Assembly (NCBI GenBank): GCA_934045905.1
Contig: OW203762.1
Location: 2,976,001-3,040,000, forward strand
DNA length: 64,000 bases
Source: Leuctra nigra
Lineage: Eukaryota > Arthropoda > Insecta > Plecoptera > Leuctridae
Direction of reading: 5' to 3'
The notes beneath the pieces are model-generated. The model was given only the letters and a program-made list of their open reading frames with translations. It had not been told where the DNA came from and made no database searches. Positions within the stretch are counted from its first letter, which is position 1. The number at the start of each line of letters is the position of its first letter. Below are positions 48,261-58,615 of this stretch, piece after piece. Both the position numbers and the translations under genes were made by a program.

Positions 48261-48265
<5 letters not shown>
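47486..48265 (+). pseudogene. Diverged nucleoprotein-like EVE, N-terminal 259 codons
   Basis: Homologue of residues 1-258 of the array protein, about 87% identical in amino acids. At DNA level most codons differ: of 25 codons starting at the SLPDLNG region, about 19 differ silently and one changes the residue (Lys to Arg). The two lines therefore diverged while the protein was under strong purifying selection, in viruses or in a functional element, before or between integrations. There is no stop or frameshift until the gene is cut off after the LSIIQ motif, where it meets a TAA microsatellite that supplies Lys and the stop. The C-terminal 40% is missing, so it is probably a truncated EVE. 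Confidence 0.65.

Positions 48266-48330
<65 letters not shown>
48260..48330. repeat. Strand-switched microsatellite (AAT)n(ATT)n
   Basis: It joins the broken 3' end of the diverged copy to the leader of unit 13. The ATT arm is next to the leader here too, so that arm belongs to the 5' flank of the chimera. Confidence 0.9.
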
Positions 48331-48467
48331 GGGGCGGTTACCCTTCGCGGAATTTGGCGGTTACCCTTCGCGGAATTTGGCGGTTACCCTTCGCGGAATT
48401 CGGTGCACCCAAGAGTTAAAGTCTTTTGACTATCCTTTAAATCTTGCTTGTCATTGATTCGATTGTT

Positions 48468-49745
48468 ATGTCTCTAGCTCTTTCGTTACCAGATCTCAAC
48501 GGCGACTTCGAAGCCGGAATCGCCGTCGGAACCGACCCTGACCTCGCAGACAACAAGAAGCTAGGTCTCCATCTAGGATTGGGCAAGGCCGGGATGGTAG
48601 AATCGGGCGTCATTAGCGCGTACCATATTGCAAAATCCATACCGGGGGTATCTGAGAAAGGGATAGAACTGTGCGTGAATGCAGCTAGGGCCATTACCCA
48701 TTTCGATCTCATCGGCGAGGTTAACAGGTCTCCAGCATCTTCATGGGTAAAAACGGGTACAATGCCGACTGTCGACGCAGGGGATTCCGCCAAGATCAAA
48801 GCCATTGTCACGGACGATGCCACCCTCAGGGCTGCAACGATGGTCATGGCTACAAAGGCCAACTGGTGGGTCAGTAACCATCACACCGGCCAAGGGGATC
48901 TCATTGGCTATGCCAAGAAAGTCGCTGATATCTACTATCCGGACCTGACGGGTAGAAGCGGAGAGGGTCTTAGCATTATTCACATGGTGGGTCATTGGGC
49001 CGACACTCGTGTTGTCTTACAGCTCGCGCACATCCGCGGCATCAAGGATGTTGAACCACTGTTCCCTGCTGTTAACAACTCTAGGAAGCTCTCTTTCACA
49101 TCCGATGCGTTACTCCGCTTCCAGTCGGCACCTGCAGGTACTCACATGCTGGCTATTGCGCACGCCTGCCTAAAAAGAATGGCAAAGAACAACATCGGTA
49201 GCGTCTGCCCTGGCGTAGCTTCCATGCTCTCTATCATCCAACGTTACAGGGAAGTCATGTCTGATCCAGCCAAGTACCATGTAGGTGCCCTCTTCTTGAC
49301 CGGCAGCAAGAACCCGCACGACTGTCAGTCGGAAGGATCCCAAGTATTGGGCAGGCTAGGGACGTACATCAAGAATCTGGCGCCCCTCTCGTCTCTCAAG
49401 AAGTCTCCCCACATGGCAGACGACAAAATCTCCTCGTACGAAGATTATGATGTCGCCTGGGACAACTTCCTGCGGTCCTACAAGAATGCTGCGGCGCGCA
49501 ACACAGAGATGGCACAGGAGTACCTCACCTCCGGGAAGGCTGACGCTGATGCGCTGGAAGAAATCAACAGGGAGTTCGCTATGGGTGATTTCGAGATCAT
49601 GGATGCGGAAGATGTCGCAGAAGAATCAGCGTCCGAGGAAGTACCTGAATCCGGGGATGAAGGGGAAGCAAAGACCAAGAAGACAAGAGGAGAGTCATCC
49701 AAGGCCGCGCATATGGCAAAAAAATGGGCTCGACGCCGCCAGTAG
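48468..49745 (+). CDS. Viral nucleoprotein-like protein (EVE), unit 13
   Basis: Intact 425 aa, A360/E390/S395, upstream of the full-length LINE. As in the other copies, residues 1-350 appear to form the folded nucleoprotein core and residues 370-425 an acidic then basic tail. Its variant combination (three repeats, A360, E390/S395) equals unit 12, the nearest array unit, which suggests that it founded the array or exchanged with its end. Confidence 0.65.
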   Translation: MSLALSLPDLNGDFEAGIAVGTDPDLADNKKLGLHLGLGKAGMVESGVISAYHIAKSIPGVSEKGIELCVNAARAITHFDLIGEVNRSPASSWVKTGTMPTVDAGDSAKIKAIVTDDATLRAATMVMATKANWWVSNHHTGQGDLIGYAKKVADIYYPDLTGRSGEGLSIIHMVGHWADTRVVLQLAHIRGIKDVEPLFPAVNNSRKLSFTSDALLRFQSAPAGTHMLAIAHACLKRMAKNNIGSVCPGVASMLSIIQRYREVMSDPAKYHVGALFLTGSKNPHDCQSEGSQVLGRLGTYIKNLAPLSSLKKSPHMADDKISSYEDYDVAWDNFLRSYKNAAARNTEMAQEYLTSGKADADALEEINREFAMGDFEIMDAEDVAEESASEEVPESGDEGEAKTKKTRGESSKAAHMAKKWARRRQ

Positions 49746-49962
49746 CAGCGGAACTGGTGGAGGATAAGTCGACCCCGCAGCCCGTGGGCACAAGAACCCG
49801 ACTGAGAAAGCCTCATGTCACGCCACCTCACGATAAATAGAAGTAGGTGAACTAGCATAGCCCATATGGACCCGCTTGACGACATTATTCGCATTACCAT
49901 AATCGATCTACCAGACTTTGTACTTTTACATCTCAATAAAAAAAAAAAAAAAAAAAAAAAAA
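49746..49962 (+). other. Nucleoprotein 3' UTR and poly(A) at the chimera junction
   Basis: The UTR ends CATCTCAAT, then 25 A, then the first base of the LINE 5' duplicate GAGTGGCTGTGGTTGGCA at 49963. No spacer or target duplication separates the two RNAs. Confidence 0.7.
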
Positions 49963-50218
49963 GAGTGGCTGTGGTTGGCAGAGTGGCTGTGGTTGGCACG
50001 TTTTTTTTTTAACACATCAGCTCTTCAAGATCTTCTTTGATACTGCATATTACGGAAGAGAAGATATTTGAAAGTGAGCTGGATAATACAGTAAGCATCC
50101 CTCTCTATTTTAAATCTATTTGTTTCATTGAAAACCCTCTTTTGAGAAAAATTCAAGTGAAGTGAAGTTTGATTTGGATGTGTGGAATCGGATTTTATCA
50201 TACTGTAAAAAATTGTCT

Positions 50219-53200
50219 ATGGACATGGCCACTGGGAGAAGAAACTCTGCCTCTTGTATGCTAGATATGAATCAAGGTTCCTGCAATGAAGCAATTCAAA
50301 GCAGCCCTTCATCTCATAGCCCACCATTACCACCAACAAACACAGTTGCGGCAACCGAAGAAAATATTGCAAATATGAGAACAAGACAGAGGTGGAATCA
50401 AGAGGAATACAGGGAACTAATGTGGTGTTATTTATACACAACTGAGAAGTACTTGTCGGGAATTTCACAGAGAACTTTTCAAATATGGAGGCAACGCAAT
50501 CCGTTGAATAGACCGTGTATGAATTCCAATAAATTAGCAACACAGCGCAGATACATAATGAAGACCAATAAGTTAACCCAGAGTGAACTAGAATTCATCA
50601 AGAAATCGGTTATGCAGGAAATTGCTATTGATTTTCCTGATAATGAAGCAGAGAACACAGAACAGATGCAGGCTATGCCAGAATGTCCGAGCAATCCAAT
50701 TGGTGACGAGAATGAAATTACAACCCCAAATTCTTATGATATTGACCACGAAGAAAATTTATATTCTAGTAATGATGTGCATGTTGACGTTGACCTTTTA
50801 GAGAGGATAAGGTGTAAATGGGCATTAACTGATATTGAAAACAGGCACAGGTTATCCAAAGTCAATATCAATGTTAAGACTAAGGCTATTATACAATCAG
50901 TTCAAGCGGTACTGGCTGTTATTGCTGAAGAAAATACTCTCTCATTGACGGACCTGAATAATTTGGTATATGCGTCAGCCCAAGTAGTTATTGAAATGTC
51001 AGACAAGACCAAACGAACAAGAGCACAACCCTTTAACGGCACTAAGTATAACAGTGAACACGGTGAGCCACAATGGAAAATTAGAATAAAGAAGCAGATA
51101 AATGATTGGAGAGGAGATATATCAGTTCTTCGCGAAATTAGAATCACCAAAATGCCTTCAATTAAACTTCTATTGAAGAGAGATAAACTGTTTGTGAAAC
51201 ATGGGATACAGTCCAGTGATGATGCTAATCGCATTGAAGAACTACTTAAGCAGAAGGTTCAAGCAAAAGCACAAAGATTAAGGAGATACGAAAAACGTAT
51301 CTTACAATTCCGTCAGAACAAACAGTTTGCTGAAGATGGGAAGAGATTCTACAGAGAACTCGGTAAGGATCAAGTAAAGGTGACGAGAATTCCCACCAAG
51401 GAAGATATGGAAGCTTTCTGGAAAGGTATTTGGGAGCAGGAAATACACCATAACGCTGATGCTGAGTGGATTAAGAGATGTCAAGACAGATTGAAAAGCG
51501 TCCCCGAAATGAATTTGTTGGATATTTCTGAGAAGGAAGTTACAGATTCCTTTCGCAAGATTAATAACTGGAAGTCTCCAGGGTGTGATGGAATCCATAA
51601 TTTCTGGATTAAAAAATTTACTTCTCTTCATGGAAAATTCGCATATTGTTACAATCAATTACTTTGTCATCCCGAGACCGCCCCAGCATGGTTAACTAAT
51701 GGTATAACACATTTGTTACCAAAGAATAGTGATACCCACCTCCCAAAGAATTACAGACCTATTACTTGTTTACCTACAATATATAAAAACTTCACATCCA
51801 TTGTTGCAAACAGAATTTATGATTTCCTCGAAACTAACCACCTAATGCCACTTGAACAGAAAGGTTGCAGCAAAGGCTCGTATGGTTGCAAGGACCATCT
51901 TCTCCTCAGTAAGACTATCATGGAAGATTGCAAGAAGAAAAAAAAGAGTCTCAGAATAGCTTGGATAGACTACAAAAAAGCCTTCGATAGCGTTCCACAT
52001 AGTTGGATTATACAAGTGCTGAATTTATATCGAGTGAATCCAAGTATTGTAAATTTTTGCAGTAGTATAATGAAACAGTGGAGGACCAAAATGCATCTGA
52101 ACTGCGGGACAGGAACACTAATGTCTGGAGAGGTGAACATCCGAAGAGGAATTTTCCAAGGAGATTCCCTTTCACCTTTACTGTTCTGTATGAGTCTCTT
52201 CCCACTGTCAGATGAACTCAATTCGTCCGGATCTGGATATAGTTTGAAACAGAAAGGACAAAAAGTCTCTCACTTGTGCTACATGGATGACCTAAAACTT
52301 TTCGCGAAGAATGACAACGAGTTGGAAGGATTGCTATGGACAGTAAAGCTATTCAGCGATGATATTGGAATGACATTTGGCTTAGATAAATGTGCCAAAC
52401 TATCTTTTACTTCTGGACGAATGGTACAAAAGGAGAATGTTGTTCTTGATGACAGTTCAGAAATACAGAGTTTGGAGGAAGGGATGACTTATAAATATTT
52501 AGGAGTAGAAGAAGGAGATGGAATACATCATGCTTTGTTAAAAGAAAAAATTACAAAAGAGTACAAGCGGAGATTACGTCTTGTTTTAAGAAGCGAACTG
52601 ACAGGTAGGAACAAGATATTAGCAATTGGGCAGTTGGCAGTTCCGGTAATGCAATACAGTTTTGGCATCGTGGATTGGCGGCTTGAAGACATGAAGCAAA
52701 TTGATCGGAAAACCAGGAAGATCTTGACAATGCATGGGATGCACCATCCTAAGGCAGACGTGGAAAGATTGTATATGCCGAGGAAATGTGGAGGAAGAGG
52801 TCTCATGCAATTGGAATCAGCATATCAAGTAGCTGTAATTGGTTTGTCCCATTATCTACAAGCAAATACTTTAGATAAATATGTATGTATGGTGAAAGAA
52901 TATGAATTGAACAAACCCAAGACAATGTCCTTAATCAAGCTGTCCGACAAGTTTCTAGAGAAAATGCAATTGATACTCCCCGAAGGAAATCCATCGTTGC
53001 CACTAGTACAGGAAGTAAAGAAGATCAGGAGGAAAGTAAAAGAAGGATTGCAGCTTGGCATAAAATCCATCTGGGAAGGAAAAATCATGCATGGCCAATA
53101 TCCGAATAAAATGAAATCCCCTCAAGTTGATAGAGATAGAACATTTGGATGGTTGACTCGATCTGATCTCAAGGGGGAAACAGAAGCTTTTATAGTTGCG

Positions 53201-53830
53201 GCACAAGACCAAGCACTGAGAACCAAGTATTATGACCGGCGTATTCTTAAGACAGGCACCGACGAAATGTGCAGACTATGCAAATCCTTCGCTGAGACAA
53301 TAAACCATATAGCATCCGGTTGTCCTGTACTAGCGAAGCGCGAATACATTCAAAGGCATGATCGCGTGTGCACATATCTTCACTGGGATATATGTAAACA
53401 TTTTGGAATTCCGGTTGAAGACAAATGGTATATGCATAAGCCAGCTCAAGTTGTCATCCACGACCAGGTTACCATCCTTTACAATGAGCAGATCCAAACA
53501 GATAGGACAGTCCTCGCTAATAAACCAGATATTGTATTAAAAAATGGACATGAGAAGACCTGTTTAATTATTGATGTGGCAATCCCAATGGAAGATAACT
53601 TAATTGCTAAAGAAGCGGAAAAAATATTAAAGTACAAAGACCTGGCAATTGACATCAACAGAATGTGGAAACTAAAGACGAAAATAGTGCCAGTTGTAAT
53701 AGGAGCTCTTGGTACAGTGGCATTAAGTCTCCAAGAACATCTGCTTCACATTCCTGGATGTCATTGCATGCATGACCTCCAAAAGACAGTACTCTTGGGA
53801 ACTGCTCATATATTGAGAAAAGTGCTGTAA
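50219..53830 (+). CDS. Dong/R4-clade LINE polyprotein: reverse transcriptase and REL endonuclease
   Basis: Uninterrupted 1203 aa from the first in-frame ATG, which follows a stop and 87 nt of open frame lacking ATG. In order: N-terminal Myb/SANT-like DNA-binding motif (RQRWNQEEYRELMWCYLY, about residues 56-73); basic helical linker; RT with motif A WIDYKKAFDS (Asp584), FQGD (646-649) and YMDD (688-691); thumb region; CCHC knuckle C-x2-C-x8-H-x4-C (Cys1018, Cys1021, His1030, Cys1035); and a PD-(D/E)xK-type endonuclease (Pro-Asp 1103-1104, LIIDVAIP with Asp1119). This single-ORF, C-terminal-endonuclease layout is that of R2/R4-type LINEs, which nick a specific site and prime reverse transcription there. 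The flanking TAA repeats match the known target of Bombyx Dong. All catalytic residues seen are present, so it may be active. Confidence 0.9.
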   Translation: MDMATGRRNSASCMLDMNQGSCNEAIQSSPSSHSPPLPPTNTVAATEENIANMRTRQRWNQEEYRELMWCYLYTTEKYLSGISQRTFQIWRQRNPLNRPCMNSNKLATQRRYIMKTNKLTQSELEFIKKSVMQEIAIDFPDNEAENTEQMQAMPECPSNPIGDENEITTPNSYDIDHEENLYSSNDVHVDVDLLERIRCKWALTDIENRHRLSKVNINVKTKAIIQSVQAVLAVIAEENTLSLTDLNNLVYASAQVVIEMSDKTKRTRAQPFNGTKYNSEHGEPQWKIRIKKQINDWRGDISVLREIRITKMPSIKLLLKRDKLFVKHGIQSSDDANRIEELLKQKVQAKAQRLRRYEKRILQFRQNKQFAEDGKRFYRELGKDQVKVTRIPTKEDMEAFWKGIWEQEIHHNADAEWIKRCQDRLKSVPEMNLLDISEKEVTDSFRKINNWKSPGCDGIHNFWIKKFTSLHGKFAYCYNQLLCHPETAPAWLTNGITHLLPKNSDTHLPKNYRPITCLPTIYKNFTSIVANRIYDFLETNHLMPLEQKGCSKGSYGCKDHLLLSKTIMEDCKKKKKSLRIAWIDYKKAFDSVPHSWIIQVLNLYRVNPSIVNFCSSIMKQWRTKMHLNCGTGTLMSGEVNIRRGIFQGDSLSPLLFCMSLFPLSDELNSSGSGYSLKQKGQKVSHLCYMDDLKLFAKNDNELEGLLWTVKLFSDDIGMTFGLDKCAKLSFTSGRMVQKENVVLDDSSEIQSLEEGMTYKYLGVEEGDGIHHALLKEKITKEYKRRLRLVLRSELTGRNKILAIGQLAVPVMQYSFGIVDWRLEDMKQIDRKTRKILTMHGMHHPKADVERLYMPRKCGGRGLMQLESAYQVAVIGLSHYLQANTLDKYVCMVKEYELNKPKTMSLIKLSDKFLEKMQLILPEGNPSLPLVQEVKKIRRKVKEGLQLGIKSIWEGKIMHGQYPNKMKSPQVDRDRTFGWLTRSDLKGETEAFIVAAQDQALRTKYYDRRILKTGTDEMCRLCKSFAETINHIASGCPVLAKREYIQRHDRVCTYLHWDICKHFGIPVEDKWYMHKPAQVVIHDQVTILYNEQIQTDRTVLANKPDIVLKNGHEKTCLIIDVAIPMEDNLIAKEAEKILKYKDLAIDINRMWKLKTKIVPVVIGALGTVALSLQEHLLHIPGCHCMHDLQKTVLLGTAHILRKVL

Positions 53831-54009
53831 CACCACAGCAGAAAAAAAAGCAACATCAAAAGAATCAGCCTCAAGGAGATGGTTGATTCTCGGCTGATTT
53901 TTCAAGACCAGTGACAGGCGAATTTAGATTAGTTTATATTCATGTTTGAAAATATTCTTGTGTTACTCATTCAAATGTTAATCCTGTACTGTACACTGAG
54001 ACAATAAAG

Positions 54010-54012
<3 letters not shown>
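53831..54012 (+). other. 3' UTR of Dong-like LINE 1
   Basis: A 182-nt UTR ends ...GACAATAAAGTGA and runs directly into (ATA)n. It has no poly(A) tail, as expected for a TAA-targeting R4-clade LINE whose RNA 3' end pairs with or abuts the target repeat. It contains a short inverted repeat near 53866-53900 (AATCAGCC...GGCTGATT). Confidence 0.6.

Positions 54013-54103
<91 letters not shown>
54013..54103. repeat. (TAA)n microsatellite between the two LINEs
   Basis: About 30 uninterrupted TAA triplets, in the same strand orientation at the 3' end of LINE 1 and the 5' end of LINE 2. Confidence 0.95.
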
Positions 54104-54106
<3 letters not shown>

Positions 54107-57100
54107 CGCAAGGGAAGGTGGTCTACCTTACGTGCGTGGCGAGCACGCGTACCCTAGCCAACCCCATGCTGGGTTAACCCCCCTAATGGGTGTAAACTGG
54201 TTCCTGTACACAATAAGGAAGCCTCGGACGAGCGTCGTAATGATCGAGGACGACGCGGGACAGACCTGCTCGATCAAAATGTTGACGACCCTGCTATGGA
54301 TATGGATCCAACCGCATCAACGAGCACCCAACAACCTCCAGCTCGACCAGCCAACAGTGTTTTAGTGGCAAGTCAGTCACTAACCACCAAGGCAGGAAAA
54401 GTTAGGCAACGCATGCAGTGGACTGAGAAAATGAACACAGATCTCATGCGTTGCTATTACAAAGTAACAGAAGGAGATACGGTTTCTGTAGGTATACGAC
54501 CGCTACTTTACCGTGCCTTTGTTGAAATATACCCTGAACTTTATCAAGTTACAGAACAAAGGTTGATGGACCAAAAACGAGTGGTAATTAATAATAAGCG
54601 GTTGTCAAGTGAATTATTAGAGGCACTTAAAGCTGAAGTCATGCAGACTCTTCGTCCACCTGAAGGGGTGCATGATGACAGTGATGACGAGAGTATTGGA
54701 AGATCACCTCCTCATACACCATCCCCGGCTAGGGCTGAAGCTCTTCTTTCACCTGAGCCGGATCGACTTAGGGTAGATGGAGAGGAGTTAGTAGAAGAGA
54801 TAAGGGTTGAATTCTTCAGAGCCTTAACAGAGTTTGAGGGAACAGATCCGACGAAACGGCCATTCATTGCTAAACAGCGTAGTTCAAAGCGACTTGCTGT
54901 TGTTACCAATCTGCTAGATACAAAGATCCTACCCCAACATCTGGAGGAACACACAGTGTTCAATGATCTACACACTGCTGTCTACGTAGCGGCTGTCACT
55001 GCGACCAGAATGAATGGTCTTGATATCCAGCAAGGCCCCAGGGTACAGAAGAAGAAAGAGTTTATCTGGCCGTGGGAGAGAAGATTAAACAGTAAGATTG
55101 CCAAGCTTCGGAGGGACATTGGACAACTAACAGCATACCAGCAAGGGCAGAGGAATAAGAAGTTGTTGAAACATGTTGAGTCTATTCGACAAAAAACCAG
55201 AATACATGCAACCCATGATTTGACAAACCAGAACCTTGCCGATGTAACTGACACTCTGAAACAGCAGCTTAGTGTAGTCGCAAAACGGCTCAGGAGATAT
55301 AAGGAGTCTAACCTCAGGAAGGAATCGAATAAGCTGTTCCAGAACAATGAGAAACAGTTTTATAGGAAGCTTCGAAATGATCAAACAACAGCAGACAGCA
55401 AACCCCCAACACAACATCAGATTAAAGAATTTTGGGAATCAGTATGGTCTGTTCCCACTGTTCATAATATTGATGCTCCATGGATAAATGTGGAGGAAGT
55501 GAGGATGGAAGAGCTGAGATCAATGGATGACAACCCTGTATCTATCGAGCAAGTGAAGCAGGCCATTAATGACTCGTTTAATTGGAAAGCGGCCGGGATT
55601 GATTGCATACACAACTTTTGGTATAAAAGATTCAAGTGTACTCATGCTTGCATAGCTCACCATTTTAACATGTTTATGCAAGATCCTCGAACTGTACCGC
55701 GATACCTGACGCAAGGGATCACATATCTGCTTGCTAAGGACAAAGATACGGAGAATCCCGCAAAGTATCGGCCAATCACTTGCCTTCCGACATTATACAA
55801 ACTTTTAACATCTTGTATCGCTGAGAAGATCTACACACATTGTGATCAAAATGATATTATTGCTCCTGAGCAGAAGGGTTGTATCAGGAAATCTCAAGGT
55901 TGCAAGGAGCAGCTTCTGATCGATTCAGTCATCCTTGAGCAGGCAGCGCACAAGAGTAGAAACCTGCATACAGCTTTTATTGATTATCGGAAGGCATATG
56001 ATTCAGTGCCGCATTCATGGTTGGTAAAAATCCTAGAGATTTATAAGGTTGCTCCCTCGCTTATTAACTTGCTCAAGCATTTGATGTCTCAGTGGTCGAC
56101 TCAGTTACATCTTAGGCACAAGGATGGTACAATGGCGACTGACTTTATTAAGATACAGAAGGGTATTTTCCAGGGAGATGCCTTTAGTCCTCTATGGTTT
56201 TGTCTTGCGCTGAATCCCCTCTCCCACATGCTCAATGCGAGTCAGCACGGGTTTGCCCTGAAGAACAAGAAGCAAGTGCAGCACAAAGTGACACATTTGA
56301 TGTATGTTGATGACATCAAAGTGTATGCTAGCACAGCAGTACATGTCAATTCCTTGTTGAGAACTGTGGAAATCTTTTCCAGAGACATATGCATGGGGTT
56401 CGGGCTTGACAAGTGTAGGACCCAGACAGTACTAAAGGGCAAACATAGTACCAATGCATTTGAGTTACTAGATGGTGATCTCATTGAGCCAATGGAAGAA
56501 GGAGAGACGTATAAGTACCTAGGTGTCCACCAGTCAGTCCGCACAGAGCACAAGATCATGAAACTGAAGATCCAGGAAATGTATGTCAGTCGCTTAAACG
56601 CCATCCTTAAAACAAAGTTGAGTGCTAAGAACACAGTGAAAGCTATTAACACCTATGCGATCCCTGTTCTAACGTACTCATTTGGCATCATTAAGTGGAC
56701 GAAGACTGATATTGAAGGCATTGAGAGGAAGACGAGAACTACTTTGAGTAAGTATCGCGGCCATCACCCTAAGTCAGCAGTTGAAAGAGTTACCATTCCA
56801 AGAGCTCAGGGTGGAAGGGGGCTGATTGACCTTTCACATTTACTGCACAAACAGATTATAAGCCTTCAGAAATACTTCCTCCAGAAGCAAGATATATCTT
56901 CACTCCATAGAGCGATTACCTTGTCAGACGAGGGATACACACCATTGAATCTTCATGTGGCTGTACCTTAAGAAGGGATCACTAAAATGGAGCGAGCTGC
57001 ATTGCAGATATGTGCGTGGAAGCAGAAATCCCTACATGGAAGACATCCTAACGAACTCAGTGCTGAAGTAGTTGATAGTGAATTGTCCAACTATTGGCTG

Positions 57101-57881
57101 ACTCGGGGCGACTTATTCCTGGAGACTGAAGGTTTTATGATGGCCATACAAGATCAGGTAGTTGCCACGAGAAACTACCTCAAGTACATTGTTAAGGATG
57201 CAAGTGTTGCTGATGACAGATGTAGGAGGTGTTTAGGCGCCTCCGAGACTATCCAACACATCACGTCAGGTTGTACGACGCTTGCATCCACTGAGTACTT
57301 GCATCGCCACAATTGTGTAGGCAAGATTGTACATTTAAAACTTGCCCAGCTTCACCATCTCACAGCTTTCACTGGGCCGTATTATCACTACACGCCTGAA
57401 AATGTCCTTGAGAATGAGGAATACCGGTTATACTGGGATAGAACTGTGCTTACCGATAGAACAATACCATCGAATAGGCCTGATATCATCTTGGTCAATA
57501 AAGCAATGAAAAGGACATTTCTAATCGACATTGCTGTTCCCAACTCCAACAATGTTCATGAGACCGGCCAGAGAAAACTAGCTAAGTATGCTGACCTGGC
57601 TCATGAGATCAAACAGCAATGGAAGCAGAATAGTGTTGTCATCATCCCTATTATAATTTCATCCACTGGTATTGTACCCGTCTCTCTTACAAAGAACTTA
57701 TCCACTATAGAACTCTCTCCTCTTTTAGTTTGTGACATACAGAAGTCCGTAATTTTAAACACTTGTCGCATTGTACGTAAATTTTTAAACATACAATAGA
57801 TAAAGAGAATAGTTTGCTTTCATTTTGCCTAATGGGCCGATGAAAGTAAAAAACCGCAAAGAGCGAGAAACAATCATCGAA
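54104..57881 (+). mobile_element. Second Dong/R4-clade LINE, full length, one nonsense codon
   Basis: It runs from TAA repeat to TAA repeat. The 192-nt 5' UTR is GC-richer than its surroundings and carries adjacent hairpin-capable blocks (AACCC-ATGCT-GGGTT type, then ACCCCCCTAATGGGTGT). The ORF follows, then an 82-nt 3' UTR ending ...CAATCATCGA. It belongs to a different family from LINE 1: the layout and RT motifs are the same but the protein sequence differs widely. Confidence 0.85.
54296..57799 (+). pseudogene. Dong/R4-clade LINE polyprotein with one in-frame stop
   Basis: Starts with ATGGATATGGAT. Codons 37-55 hold an N-terminal W-T-E...LMRCYY Myb-like motif. RT motif A FIDYRKAYDS has Asp563, FQGD is at 625-628 and YVDD at 670-673. 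A single TAA at 56969-56971 ends the first 891-aa part, and the frame continues unshifted (an ATG occurs at 56987). Beyond the stop lie the CCHC knuckle (C-x2-C-x8-H-x4-C at codons 976-993) and the endonuclease (Arg-Pro-Asp at 1061-1063, LIDIAVP with Asp1078). As read, RT and endonuclease are separated, so the copy is probably dead in cis. Everything else is open, so the stop is recent, or a read-through or sequencing issue. Confidence 0.85.

Positions 57882-58615
<734 letters not shown>

Larger units (their letters stand above)
48331..54012 (+). mobile_element. Chimeric insertion: nucleoprotein mRNA joined to full-length Dong-like LINE
   Basis: A viral-type mRNA copy (leader with three 23-bp repeats, 425-aa ORF, 3' UTR, 25-nt poly(A) at 49938-49962) is joined in the same orientation to the 5' end of a complete Dong/R4-clade LINE, which ends at a TAA tract. 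This is the order expected if first-strand cDNA was primed at the TAA target on the LINE RNA, ran to the LINE 5' end, then jumped to the poly(A) of a second RNA. It is the only unit with a complete LINE and may be parental to the array, all of whose units share the same junction. Confidence 0.65.
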
